From positions 1-54,879 of the forward strand of contig JAVHLK010000029.1 of the NCBI GenBank assembly GCA_031082285.1: 54,879 nt of DNA. The letters are read 5' to 3'. Position numbers and translations under genes: made by a program. Under the pieces are notes generated by a model that saw only the letters and a list, made by a program, of their open reading frames with translations, did no database searches and was not told the DNA's origin. Positions 8,044 to 16,074 of the stretch are shown here, piece by piece (within the stretch, counting starts at the first letter, position 1; each line of letters begins with the position of its first letter). The stretch is from Desulfomonilaceae bacterium (GTDB lineage Bacteria > Desulfobacterota > Desulfomonilia > Desulfomonilales > Desulfomonilaceae).

Positions 8044-10050
8044 TTGGAGAATCGACGGATCGCGACAATTTGCAGGATTTGCAAGGAAAATTGCGGAATT
8101 CTGGTTTCGGATAACGGACACACTCTGAAGATCGCCGGTAACCCGGAACATCCCATCAGCAGAGGTTTCTCATGCTTCAAGGGGAGAAACTTCGGCGATG
8201 TTCACAACGCGCCTGATCGCCTCCGGACCCCCATGCTCAAGAAGGGCTCCCGTTGGGTAAGCATATCTTACGAAGATGCGGTTGAGGTTCTGGTCCACAA
8301 GCTCAATGCAGCCAAAGACAAGTACGGTCCGCAAAGTGTTGCGTTCTACAAGGGCGAGTCTGTGAAGCATCAGGAAATCGCTCATTACATGAGCCACCTG
8401 GCTTTTGGGTTCGGGTCTCCCAATTATATCTCCGTCGGAAGCCTGTGCCACTATGCAATGGTCCTTGGGCATTCGTTGACATATGGGGGAATGCCCAAGC
8501 CCGATTTCCAAAGGCTAAAGACCGCCGTCGTGTGGGGAGCGAATCCCGCCAATGCTTCCCCTCTGGAGTTCTCCCGCCTCAAGCGAGCGGTTCGTGATGG
8601 GACAAAACTGATGGTTGTCGATCCGTCACGCACCAAGACCGCCGAGCAGGCGGATATTCATCTTCCCATCACGCCCGGGTCCGACGGCTATTTGGCCCTG
8701 GCCTTCATGAAGCACGCGGTCGAGAATGTGGGTCCGGATGCCCCGGGTAGCCTTTCCACAGGATGGGACATTCTTTCCGACACGGTGAAAAGCCTGTCTT
8801 ACGGGGAACTTCTTAGGCACACGGGCCTTGATTGGCCTCAATTCCATCGTGCTGCGTCACTCATTTTTGCAAACCGGCCCGGATGGGTTCTCACCGGATT
8901 GGGGCTGGAACTCCAGCAGGTCGGTGTTCAAGCGATCCGGGCCATTGCGTGCCTCCAATCGGTATTGGATCCGTCCAACAGGCCGTTTCCCATCTCTGCA
9001 GGCATGAGGGATCTCCCCGGCCGGGAAAACTACCCGCCGTTACCTGCTGCGATAGGTGCGACGCAAGCGCCTCTGTACGTCCAGACGAGACGCGAGGCAC
9101 AAGGCATGTTTCTGTCCCGTGCGATCTTGAACGACGATCCATACCCGTTAAGGGCCATGCTTGTCGTGGGGGGCAATCCCATGAGCACCTTTCCCGCCTA
9201 TTCGGAACATAGGCGAGCCTTGGAGAAGCTCGATTTTCTTGCGGTTTTCGATCTCTTCATGACGCAGACGGCACAATTGGCGGATCTGGTCCTGCCTGCC
9301 TCCGATCATCTCGACAACCTGGAACTTCATGATTACGGCCCGGCCGGCCGGCCCTACCTGGGGCTGGTCAAGCCGGCCACCTTGAATCCCATCGGCCTGC
9401 CCACCTGGAAACTTGTGTTCAGGCTCGCCCGCGAACTCGGCCTCGAAAGGCTCTTCCCCTGGGCGGATAACAGGGACGCCCTTGCTTACAGGTTGTCTGC
9501 CGGCTCAATTCAAATCGAGGATCTTGAAAAGAGCCCTGGAAGCGTACTTCCGTACGAGACAGCCGAGAAGCGCAATAACGGCTGGTTCACTGCAGACGGG
9601 AAAGTCCAGTACCGATCCGAAAAACTGGAAGAGTTCGGTTACGTGGGCGTACCCGTCCCAAATTGCTTTGAGGTACCTTTCCGAACCGACCGTGAATTCC
9701 CCCTATGGTTGAGCACGGGCGACCGTATTCCTGTGTACCAACACAGCCAGTATCGGCAAGTTCCCACGTACAGGGACCGGACGCCCGAGGCCTTCGTGGA
9801 TGTTCATCCCGGCACCGCGGCTGAACTCGACATTGGTAATGGCGATCGGGTTTTCGTTGCGACTCGTTACGGTCGAATGGAAATCCGAGTCAACCTGAGC
9901 GACGAAGTCCGCAGGGATTGTATTCGTATTCCTCATGGCTGGGAAGAGGCAAACGCCAATACCTTGACGGGTCTCGAGTACTTTGATTCGATTTCCGGTT
10001 TTCCGTGGCTCAGGGCCCTTCCCGCGAGATTGGAAAGGAAGGACGGATGA
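8044..10050 (+). CDS. Molybdopterin oxidoreductase, DMSO-reductase superfamily
   Basis: A 668-residue catalytic subunit of the Mo/W-bisPGD superfamily. The N-terminus binds one [4Fe-4S] cluster through C10, C13, C17 and C44 (CxxCx3Cx26C). C135 in SLCHYAM sits where these enzymes carry the metal-ligating Cys, Ser or SeCys. The C-terminal 110 residues form the usual molydopterin-dinucleotide-binding fold. There is no Tat signal, so it is cytoplasmic. No electron-transfer subunit (FeS or membrane anchor) is adjacent, which is unusual for respiratory members and recalls stand-alone enzymes such as acetylene hydratase or transhydroxylases. It starts at TTG behind a strong aaggagg, and its stop overlaps the start of the next methyltransferase gene (ATGA), implying coupled expression. 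The substrate is unknown. Confidence 0.93.
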   Translation: MENRRIATICRICKENCGILVSDNGHTLKIAGNPEHPISRGFSCFKGRNFGDVHNAPDRLRTPMLKKGSRWVSISYEDAVEVLVHKLNAAKDKYGPQSVAFYKGESVKHQEIAHYMSHLAFGFGSPNYISVGSLCHYAMVLGHSLTYGGMPKPDFQRLKTAVVWGANPANASPLEFSRLKRAVRDGTKLMVVDPSRTKTAEQADIHLPITPGSDGYLALAFMKHAVENVGPDAPGSLSTGWDILSDTVKSLSYGELLRHTGLDWPQFHRAASLIFANRPGWVLTGLGLELQQVGVQAIRAIACLQSVLDPSNRPFPISAGMRDLPGRENYPPLPAAIGATQAPLYVQTRREAQGMFLSRAILNDDPYPLRAMLVVGGNPMSTFPAYSEHRRALEKLDFLAVFDLFMTQTAQLADLVLPASDHLDNLELHDYGPAGRPYLGLVKPATLNPIGLPTWKLVFRLARELGLERLFPWADNRDALAYRLSAGSIQIEDLEKSPGSVLPYETAEKRNNGWFTADGKVQYRSEKLEEFGYVGVPVPNCFEVPFRTDREFPLWLSTGDRIPVYQHSQYRQVPTYRDRTPEAFVDVHPGTAAELDIGNGDRVFVATRYGRMEIRVNLSDEVRRDCIRIPHGWEEANANTLTGLEYFDSISGFPWLRALPARLERKDG

Positions 10051-11138
10051 CACTGGTAGATTTTTCAACAAGAGACTCGATGACCGGGAAAGACCGTCTC
10101 ATGGCGCTCACGGCAGGTCAAGCCGTCGACAGGGTCCCTTTCAACCCCTTCTCTCTGGGATTCTCTGCAAGACTGTACGGTGTCGATCGAGGTCAATTCT
10201 ACCGCAATCCCGACGTGGCGTTTGCTGCCGGAATGCACCTGATGAGGCAATTCCCCTGGATGACCTTCCGACCGGCGTACGGTTGGGCCGACCGAGGCGC
10301 CTGGGAGTTTGGCGGACGGATATGTTGGCCCGACGGCGATCGCTACTCCGCTCCGTTTTCACCTGAAGCCGTGATAACAACGCCACAGGAATTGGATTCG
10401 CTTCCCGACCCGGATCCGGAATCCTGCGGCATGAACCCCTTGGCACGTCGATTCAACGAGCTTTGCAGAGAACACGGCTTTCCCGCGTCACTCCCCGGGG
10501 GAACTCCGACTACGATGAGTGCGGCAATACTCGGTAAGTCCCGGTTTCTGAATTGGATGATCCGCTACCCCGAGGTAGTGCACAAACTGCAGCGCAAAGT
10601 CACGGATTTCTTGATCCACAGTGCGGAACTTACGATCAATAAGTACGGTGGTCCGAACTGCAGCGTGCTGTGCGCCGTGCCCATGGAATCGAATCAACTG
10701 ATTTCCGCGAAAATGTTTGAGTCTTTCTGTAAGCCTTACATAGGAGAGATCATGGATTACTACGCGTCAGAAGGCGTGAAAAGCGTGGTGGTTCATCTTT
10801 GCGGGGATCACACTGCCAATCTCAGCCATTGGGCGAACATTCCCGTGCCTCGGAGAGCCGTCTTTTCCGTGGGCAAAGAGATGGACTTGGATGAAACCGG
10901 TGTATTTCTCGGCAAGGACTACGTTCTGGCAGGCAACCTCGACAGCAGCATACTTCAGTTCGGGTCGGCGGACCAAGTGAAGGACGAGGTCAAGCGGTGC
11001 TTGCAGTCAGGCATGAAGCACCCCGGAGGATTCGTGCTGATGCCCGCGTGTGAGATTCCTCCGGACATGCCTCTGGAAACCGTGAGCGCCATAGCGGAGG
11101 CTTTGTTCGAGCACGGTTACTACACTGAAGATAGGTGA
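10047..11138 (+). CDS. Uroporphyrinogen decarboxylase-fold (MtaA/CmuA-like) methyltransferase
   Basis: A 363-residue protein of the URO-D superfamily. The C-terminal part has the zinc-type pattern of cobalamin:CoM or corrinoid methyltransferases: H250 and C252 in HLCGD, and C335 in MPACEIP. True HemE lacks this set and has a conserved N-terminal arginine-rich motif not seen here. These enzymes move methyl groups between a corrinoid protein and a thiol, or demethylate methoxylated substrates. The ATG overlaps the stop of the molybdopterin oxidoreductase (ATGA) with ggaagg just upstream, so the two are translationally coupled. A corrinoid protein lies 3.2 kb downstream on the same strand, the likely partner. 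An in-frame start further upstream would lie inside the previous gene and is unlikely. Confidence 0.88.
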   Translation: MTLVDFSTRDSMTGKDRLMALTAGQAVDRVPFNPFSLGFSARLYGVDRGQFYRNPDVAFAAGMHLMRQFPWMTFRPAYGWADRGAWEFGGRICWPDGDRYSAPFSPEAVITTPQELDSLPDPDPESCGMNPLARRFNELCREHGFPASLPGGTPTTMSAAILGKSRFLNWMIRYPEVVHKLQRKVTDFLIHSAELTINKYGGPNCSVLCAVPMESNQLISAKMFESFCKPYIGEIMDYYASEGVKSVVVHLCGDHTANLSHWANIPVPRRAVFSVGKEMDLDETGVFLGKDYVLAGNLDSSILQFGSADQVKDEVKRCLQSGMKHPGGFVLMPACEIPPDMPLETVSAIAEALFEHGYYTEDR

Positions 11139-11293
11139 CGGTCGACTTCCACGGTTGCCGGGAACTAACGCCGTGATTTCGTTTCGAACGAAACGGGACC
11201 GGTGAAGCGGGACCGAACAACGAGTACCATGCGCTGAAGCGTGAGGGGGAGGGACCGGCCCCTCCGCCGCGCCAATTCGGAAGGCGAACGGGT

Positions 11294-12133
11294 GTGCGTT
11301 CTATGGATCTGGAAATAAGAGATTTGCGCAAGGTCATCGATAACCGGAAACACAGCGCGGTTGTGCTCGATGACCTGCAATTGCGGATCGGATCGGGAGC
11401 GTTGGTATCCATCGTGGGACCGAGTGGGTGCGGAAAGACCACGTTGCTGGAAATAATCGCCGGCCTTCAGGCCAAGACACACGGCGACATCTTGATTGAC
11501 GGGGTTCCCGTTGAGAAAAGCTCGGCAAATAGGGCAATAGTCTTTCAGCAATACGCACTGTTTCCATGGTTGACGGTTCAAAAGAACATCGAGTACGGCC
11601 CCAAAGTTCGTGGGTTGAGCCGGAGCGACAGAAAGAGAATCAGTCGAATCCACGTTGAGATGGTGGGTCTTTCAGGGTTCGAGAGTCACTATCCGCACGA
11701 GCTGTCAGGAGGCATGCAGCAGCGAGTTTCGCTGGCACGCGCTCTGGCCATCGATCCGGACATCCTCCTTCTTGACGAACCTTTTGCCGCTTTGGACGCC
11801 CAGACCAAAGAGAAATGCCAGCAGGAGCTTCTTGACGTATGGGAGGAGACGGGCATCACTATTCTCTTTGTCACTCACGACATCTGCGAAGCCTTGTTTC
11901 TGTCGGACCGTGTTTTTCTTATGGCGGCGAATCCCGGAACGATCAGAGATTGCATCGAGGTTGATATGGAGCGTCCGAGACGGAATTCGCTCAGGCTCGA
12001 CACCAACTTTCGCACAAAAGAGGCACAGATAAGGAGTTTTCTCAATGACGGCGCCAGTGAGTTTGAGATCGATCAGCGCGACCGATGCCCTGTACGCCTG
12101 GCGCGTTCCACCAGGCTGCATTCCATCGGGTAA
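11294..12133 (+). CDS. ABC transporter ATP-binding protein, NitT/TauT family
   Basis: The nucleotide-binding subunit of an importer for small organic or inorganic anions (nitrate/sulfonate/taurine class). It shows Walker A GPSGCGKTT (42-50), a Q-loop in VFQQYALFPWLTV, signature LSGGMQQRV, Walker B ILLLDEPFAALD and the switch histidine in VTHD. The FPWLTV segment after the Q-loop is typical of this subfamily. The GTG start has ggaagg about ten bases upstream; the in-frame ATG nine bases later is an alternative. It is followed by the permease and the binding protein, so the importer is complete. The last 30 residues are poorly conserved. Placement in the methyltransferase locus suggests it imports that pathway's substrate. 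Confidence 0.93.
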   Translation: MRSMDLEIRDLRKVIDNRKHSAVVLDDLQLRIGSGALVSIVGPSGCGKTTLLEIIAGLQAKTHGDILIDGVPVEKSSANRAIVFQQYALFPWLTVQKNIEYGPKVRGLSRSDRKRISRIHVEMVGLSGFESHYPHELSGGMQQRVSLARALAIDPDILLLDEPFAALDAQTKEKCQQELLDVWEETGITILFVTHDICEALFLSDRVFLMAANPGTIRDCIEVDMERPRRNSLRLDTNFRTKEAQIRSFLNDGASEFEIDQRDRCPVRLARSTRLHSIG

Positions 12134-12247
12134 GACCTGCGGCATGCCTCCGAAACGAAACCGTTCTTGCCGTTCGCAGTGGAGGAGTCTTGCTGCAGGT
12201 CTCGGAAAAGCTGCTCATTGGCCCGCACCTTGTCATGAGGAAGTCTC

Positions 12248-13009
12248 ATGAAGCAACTCGTTCACAAAACCGCTCTTCCAGTGCTCTTACTGGTCCTGTG
12301 GTACGCTGCGTCGAGATTCGGACGCATATCGCCTCTGATATTGCCGGACCCTGAATCCACAATACGAGGGTTGATTGCACTCGTCCAGAACGGAGACCTG
12401 GCGCTGAACGGCTATGTCAGCCTCAAGAGGAGCATGGGAGGCTTCTTGCTGGGATCGTTTCTAGGGGTGTCCTCTGGAATATTGATCGGTTGGTCCCATC
12501 TCTGGGAGGATTTGCTCGATCTCCTCATTAACTTCGTTCGAGCCATTCCCAAGACGGCCTTGGCCCCTCTGTTCATCGTCTGGTTCGGACTGGGCGACAC
12601 TTCAAAAATACTGCTCATTGCGTTCAGCAGCTACTTCTTCACGGTGATCCCAACCATAGAAGGGGTGAAGAACGTTGACGCCCTCTACGTCAAGACCGCC
12701 AGATCAATGGGCGCCGGTGAATGGCAGATCTTGAGGGGCGTTGTCATGCCTGCCGCCATGCCCGCCATTTTCGCGGGGCTCAGGCTCACGGTGACCACAG
12801 CCCTGATAGTGCTTGTGATGGTGGAAATCATCGCGGGCAATGACGGGCTGGGGTACCTACTGCAGGAAGCGCGTGGAAACCTCGACATGGCGACCATGTT
12901 TGCAACGCTCTTCGCATTGGGGGTATTGGGCTACTGTCTCGATGCGGGGATGCAATACCTCGGCCGAGTTCTCATGCCGTGGAGAAAAGGCAAGACTCTG
13001 TCCGCGTGA
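12248..13009 (+). CDS. ABC transporter permease, NitT/TauT (SsuC-like) family
   Basis: A 253-residue inner-membrane protein with about six hydrophobic segments and the EAA-type cytoplasmic loop (YVKTARSMGAGEWQILRGVV region, about 149-169) that contacts the ATPase. It belongs to the BPD_transp_1 family of sulfonate/nitrate/taurine importers. It starts at ATG after gaggaag and follows the ATPase gene by 114 bases that hold no convincing gene. Confidence 0.93.
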   Translation: MKQLVHKTALPVLLLVLWYAASRFGRISPLILPDPESTIRGLIALVQNGDLALNGYVSLKRSMGGFLLGSFLGVSSGILIGWSHLWEDLLDLLINFVRAIPKTALAPLFIVWFGLGDTSKILLIAFSSYFFTVIPTIEGVKNVDALYVKTARSMGAGEWQILRGVVMPAAMPAIFAGLRLTVTTALIVLVMVEIIAGNDGLGYLLQEARGNLDMATMFATLFALGVLGYCLDAGMQYLGRVLMPWRKGKTLSA

Positions 13010-13324
13010 TTCCCGTTGAAAGCTTCATGAGTTTTCTTACGGTTATCATTGGCTGCCGCCGCCGGTTTGTCCATCGGTGCTCGGCATCCAGAGTGACGGG
13101 GTTATTGAACCCTGTCACGAGTACCTAGGTACAGGATTTCATAAGTTTGGTTACGTATCTTGCACGCTGAGATTGCTTCGTCGTTTCAGTCCTTGCAATG
13201 CCGGCATCGAGGTTGTCATTGCCAAGACGAAGCCCGTGGCAATCTAGTGCGGTTTAGAATACGAAACCGTACTTAGGAAATCGATTACTCACATCTTGAG
13301 AAAAGAACGGATCGGGAGAAGAGA
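13010..13324. other. Intergenic region with a degenerate dispersed repeat
   Basis: No gene is visible between the permease and the binding-protein gene. The middle holds a degenerate copy of the 'gagattgcttcg' repeat family. The end carries the ggagaa ribosome site of the next gene. A separate promoter for the binding protein is possible but none matches consensus well. Confidence 0.5.
13169..13245. repeat. Degenerate MITE-like repeat unit
   Basis: Begins gagattgcttcgtcg, has a tgcaatg...tgtcattgc internal inverted pair, and ends ggcaatct, approximating an inverted copy of its start. It matches in layout the better preserved unit at 15687-15774. Confidence 0.55.
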
Positions 13325-14293
13325 ATGAGCAGAAACAGATTGCACAACAGCGTTTGGTTTGCTTTCGCCGCCTTGTTGGCTTGCTTGCTTATTTCGCAAG
13401 TGATCTATGCCTCGGAACGGGACAAGATGAAAGTCGTGTACGCTTCATACCATGACTTCTGTATGGACGTACCCATCGCAATTGAGAAAGGGTATTTTGA
13501 CCTGCTCGGCCTGGATTTCGAGCCCGTGGACATAGCCAGTGCCCCGACTCGCATAAGCTTGTTGCCGAGAGAAGACATTGACGGGACTTTCCTGCCTTCG
13601 TCCACAGCTCTGTTTGTGGTGGAAAAGGGCATTGATTTGGTCTTGATCTGCGGTATAGGAAACCGATCGTTCGACTACGCCGTGCTTAAGGACTCTCCTA
13701 TCAAGGACATACAGGATTTTGCGGGCAAAAAAATCGCGAACTTGGCCAAGCCCTCCAATCCCTGGCTGGCTCTGGAATACGATCTGGCCGCAAATGGAGT
13801 AAAAGGGCACTCGGTGATTTCAACTGGCGACGACGCGGACCGGATCTCCATGTTGCTGAGCGGGAACGTCGACGTCGCGATGTCTTCTCCCCTGATGGAG
13901 GCGAAACTGGGCGACCAAATCAGGGTGGTGCATAGCTGCTCCACCAGCAAGTACCTTTGGAATTCCTGTGGGTGGTTTTTCAAGCGAGATTACATTCGCA
14001 AGCATCCGGAAGCCGTCAAGAAGTTTGTTCAGGGGCTGGCTATGGCGAGAAAGATCATACACGAAAACCCTGATGAGGCTATCAAGATATATTCCAAGTA
14101 TAACAAAATGGATCAATCCTCGTTCAAGAAACTTTTTCAGATCGCTTCCTTCGATAATCCTCCCGTGATCTACGTCTACGGACTGCAAGAGACCCATAGG
14201 ATGATGCAGCAGTTCAATCTACTGAAAACCAAGTTGGACGTTACCAATCATGTAAACGGACAATTCGCCGAATCACTGGACGTCCGGTATTGA
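13325..14293 (+). CDS. ABC transporter substrate-binding protein, NMT1/SsuA-like
   Basis: A 322-residue periplasmic protein of the NMT1/THI5-like family, which binds the ligand of NitT/TauT importers. The N-terminus is a clear Sec signal (positive start, hydrophobic 12-27, cleavage probably after the ASE region near residue 30). The mature part has the two-lobed binding-protein pattern, with the conserved GKKIANL and AVKKFVQGL stretches. The start is ATG after gggagaa. The family includes binders of sulfonates, nitrate, pyrimidine precursors and aromatic acids, so the ligand cannot be named. Its position between the permease and a corrinoid protein suggests a methylated or methoxylated compound, which is inference. 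Confidence 0.9.
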   Translation: MSRNRLHNSVWFAFAALLACLLISQVIYASERDKMKVVYASYHDFCMDVPIAIEKGYFDLLGLDFEPVDIASAPTRISLLPREDIDGTFLPSSTALFVVEKGIDLVLICGIGNRSFDYAVLKDSPIKDIQDFAGKKIANLAKPSNPWLALEYDLAANGVKGHSVISTGDDADRISMLLSGNVDVAMSSPLMEAKLGDQIRVVHSCSTSKYLWNSCGWFFKRDYIRKHPEAVKKFVQGLAMARKIIHENPDEAIKIYSKYNKMDQSSFKKLFQIASFDNPPVIYVYGLQETHRMMQQFNLLKTKLDVTNHVNGQFAESLDVRY

Positions 14294-14379
14294 TCTGTTT
14301 TCGAGTATGGGCGACCTAAACGGATGACCGAGTATGAACGGAACGCATTGGGATCTCGTATCCGGTCGAGGAAAATGGA

Positions 14380-15069
14380 ATGATTTCAGAAGAGAGACGA
14401 AGCGAGATACTGGCAAACCTTTCCAGCGGGGTGGTGGAATACGATGAAGAGCAGGTCCGAGAGTGGGCACACATAGCTCTTGAAGAGGGTCTGGACGCGT
14501 ACGATGCGATCATGAGCGGTCTCGCGGCCGGAATGGAGATCGTTGGGGATTTGTACGATCGGCACGAATACTTCGTCCCGGAAATCCTCATGTGCGCGGA
14601 CGCTCTGTATGCCGGCCTGGACATCCTTAAACCTCACCTGAGTGTCGAGGCTTCACGAGCCCCAAAGGGGCAAGTGGTCATCGGCACTGTTCAGGGAGAC
14701 GTCCACGATATCGGCAAGAACCTGATCAAGATGATGTTCGACGTCGGCGGCTTCACGGTCCACGACCTTGGTCGAGACGTGCCCCTCGACAAGTTCGCGG
14801 AGGAACAGATACGTACCAATTCCGATATCGTGGCGATTTCCGCTATGATGACCACAACAATGATGGGGATGAAGAAGATTGTCCAGGCGATCAAGGCCAA
14901 GAACCCCAACGTAGCCATAATGCTGGGCGGAGCGCCTCTGACCCGAGACGTGGCCGAACTCTTCGGCGCGGACGGATATGCAGAGCACGCCGGCAACGCG
15001 GTGCAGGAAGCCATCAAGATGATAGCCCAACTTCGCAGACTCGACCAAGAAGACGATCCCGCAAACTGA
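14380..15069 (+). CDS. Corrinoid (cobalamin-binding) methyl-carrier protein
   Basis: A 229-residue protein with the two-domain layout of MtaC/MtbC/MttC-type carriers. A helical B12-binding cap (about 1-90) is followed by a Rossmann B12 domain with the lower-ligand motif DxHxxG (D107, H109, G112), the S-containing SAMMTTTM strand and the GGAPLT loop. It carries methyl groups on cobalt between a substrate methyltransferase and an acceptor methyltransferase. The ATG follows a gaggaaaa Shine-Dalgarno. The UroD-type methyltransferase upstream is the obvious partner. No reductive activase (RamA-type) gene is in the window, although such carriers need one. Confidence 0.94.
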   Translation: MISEERRSEILANLSSGVVEYDEEQVREWAHIALEEGLDAYDAIMSGLAAGMEIVGDLYDRHEYFVPEILMCADALYAGLDILKPHLSVEASRAPKGQVVIGTVQGDVHDIGKNLIKMMFDVGGFTVHDLGRDVPLDKFAEEQIRTNSDIVAISAMMTTTMMGMKKIVQAIKAKNPNVAIMLGGAPLTRDVAELFGADGYAEHAGNAVQEAIKMIAQLRRLDQEDDPAN

Positions 15070-15374
15070 GGCGTTGTGGCGTTCAATAACCTATTGTGCA
15101 GGAAATGATCGTGTGACCCATTGCAAATTTCCTGATATTCGGTGCCGCTGCTTTCTGTCATAGGCTATCGGCACGTTGGATCTCCTTGTCGCGGTTCTTA
15201 CCGGAGCCTGTGTCATCCATGCCGTATCCCACTCTTCACACGTGTGGGAGGCACCAGTGATGCATTTTCCCGATCGTTTCCCGAGAATTGCCGCGACAGG
15301 GGGATGACTTCGTTGGTCTTGCGACACCCCCGCCACGCACGAAACCTCCTCGACAAGAAGACCCGCAGCCTCAT

Positions 15375-15713
15375 ATGCCGGCCCGTGTTTCATTCACGTT
15401 TTCAGACCATTGCGAGATCGGCCGGTCTTACGTTGAGAGTGGAACAGACTACTCTTTCGAGAGAATCGGAAGGCTCGCCGGAATCGCGATGTTCTCGGAC
15501 GAAGACCTTATGCACAGGCCGGTTCTGAAAGGATGCAACGCGCTTGACATAGCCTACTTGATGGAGTTTATAGAGATTGCCGAAAGTCCTGTCCGAAATG
15601 AGGGCGTCCGTGTCGTTACCTGGCAAGTGCCGCCGGCCTTCCTAAGTGCTCGGTGGCACAAATATGGACACGTATTCCGGCGAGCTGAGATTGCTTCGCT
15701 TTGCTCGCAATGA
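15375..15713 (+). CDS. Hypothetical protein, doubtful
   Basis: A frame of about 112 codons from an ATG with no clear Shine-Dalgarno. The middle (SFERIGRLAGIAMFSDEDL through DIAYLMEFIEIAES) has a natural-looking composition, but I recognise no family. The 3' end runs into the dispersed repeat at 15687, so the last ten residues are repeat-derived. It may be a remnant truncated by repeat insertion rather than a working gene. Confidence 0.25.
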   Translation: MPARVSFTFSDHCEIGRSYVESGTDYSFERIGRLAGIAMFSDEDLMHRPVLKGCNALDIAYLMEFIEIAESPVRNEGVRVVTWQVPPAFLSARWHKYGHVFRRAEIASLCSQ

Positions 15714-15774
15714 CAACCTTTACCATGTCTTTGCGAGGAGCGTAGTCCCGCGCAGAACGCGGGAAAGCAATCTC
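15687..15774. repeat. 88-base MITE-like repeat with 10-base terminal inverted repeats
   Basis: The ends gagattgctt (15687-15696) and aagcaatctc (15765-15774) are perfect inverted repeats. Inside are an inner pair (ctcgcaatgac / tttgcgaggag) and a copy of the 19-base hairpin tcccgcgcagaacgcggga (15746-15764). No coding capacity. A non-autonomous mobile or regulatory repeat is likely; no transposase is in the window. Confidence 0.7.
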
Positions 15775-15822
15775 GACGCGGAAGAAATGTGCGACCGTAT
15801 TTGCCTGAAAATCTGCTTCCTT

Positions 15823-15852
15823 CTCGTTCCCAGGCTCTGCCTGGGAATGCCT
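15823..15852. repeat. 30-base dispersed repeat with 'cccaggc' inverted arms
   Basis: Contains ttcccaggc and gcctgggaa as inverted arms around a short loop. An almost identical copy in reverse orientation lies at 44616-44646, with one extra base in the loop. Both are intergenic. Confidence 0.65.
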
Positions 15853-16074
15853 ATCTTTCCTGCGTCCCGCGGGATGTTCGGCCCGGAGCCCAGGTGGACT
15901 TTCATGATCAGTTATGATCGCCCAGATCATGGCGGTTCGCCGGGGAGACGGAAGGCAGAACGTTTTTGCCGACGAATACCCCCAATGGAGAAACAGAATA
16001 GAGGAAGCCCGGATCGTCACAAGCTGTGAAGAATCTCAGGACCGGAAACCGAGGAGGCGAAAACTGTAAATCAA

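Noticed and set aside
10047-11138. Uroporphyrinogen decarboxylase (hemE) of heme synthesis
   Set aside because: The HxC...C zinc pattern and the corrinoid-protein neighbour fit the MtaA-like methyltransferase branch better, and no other heme genes are nearby.
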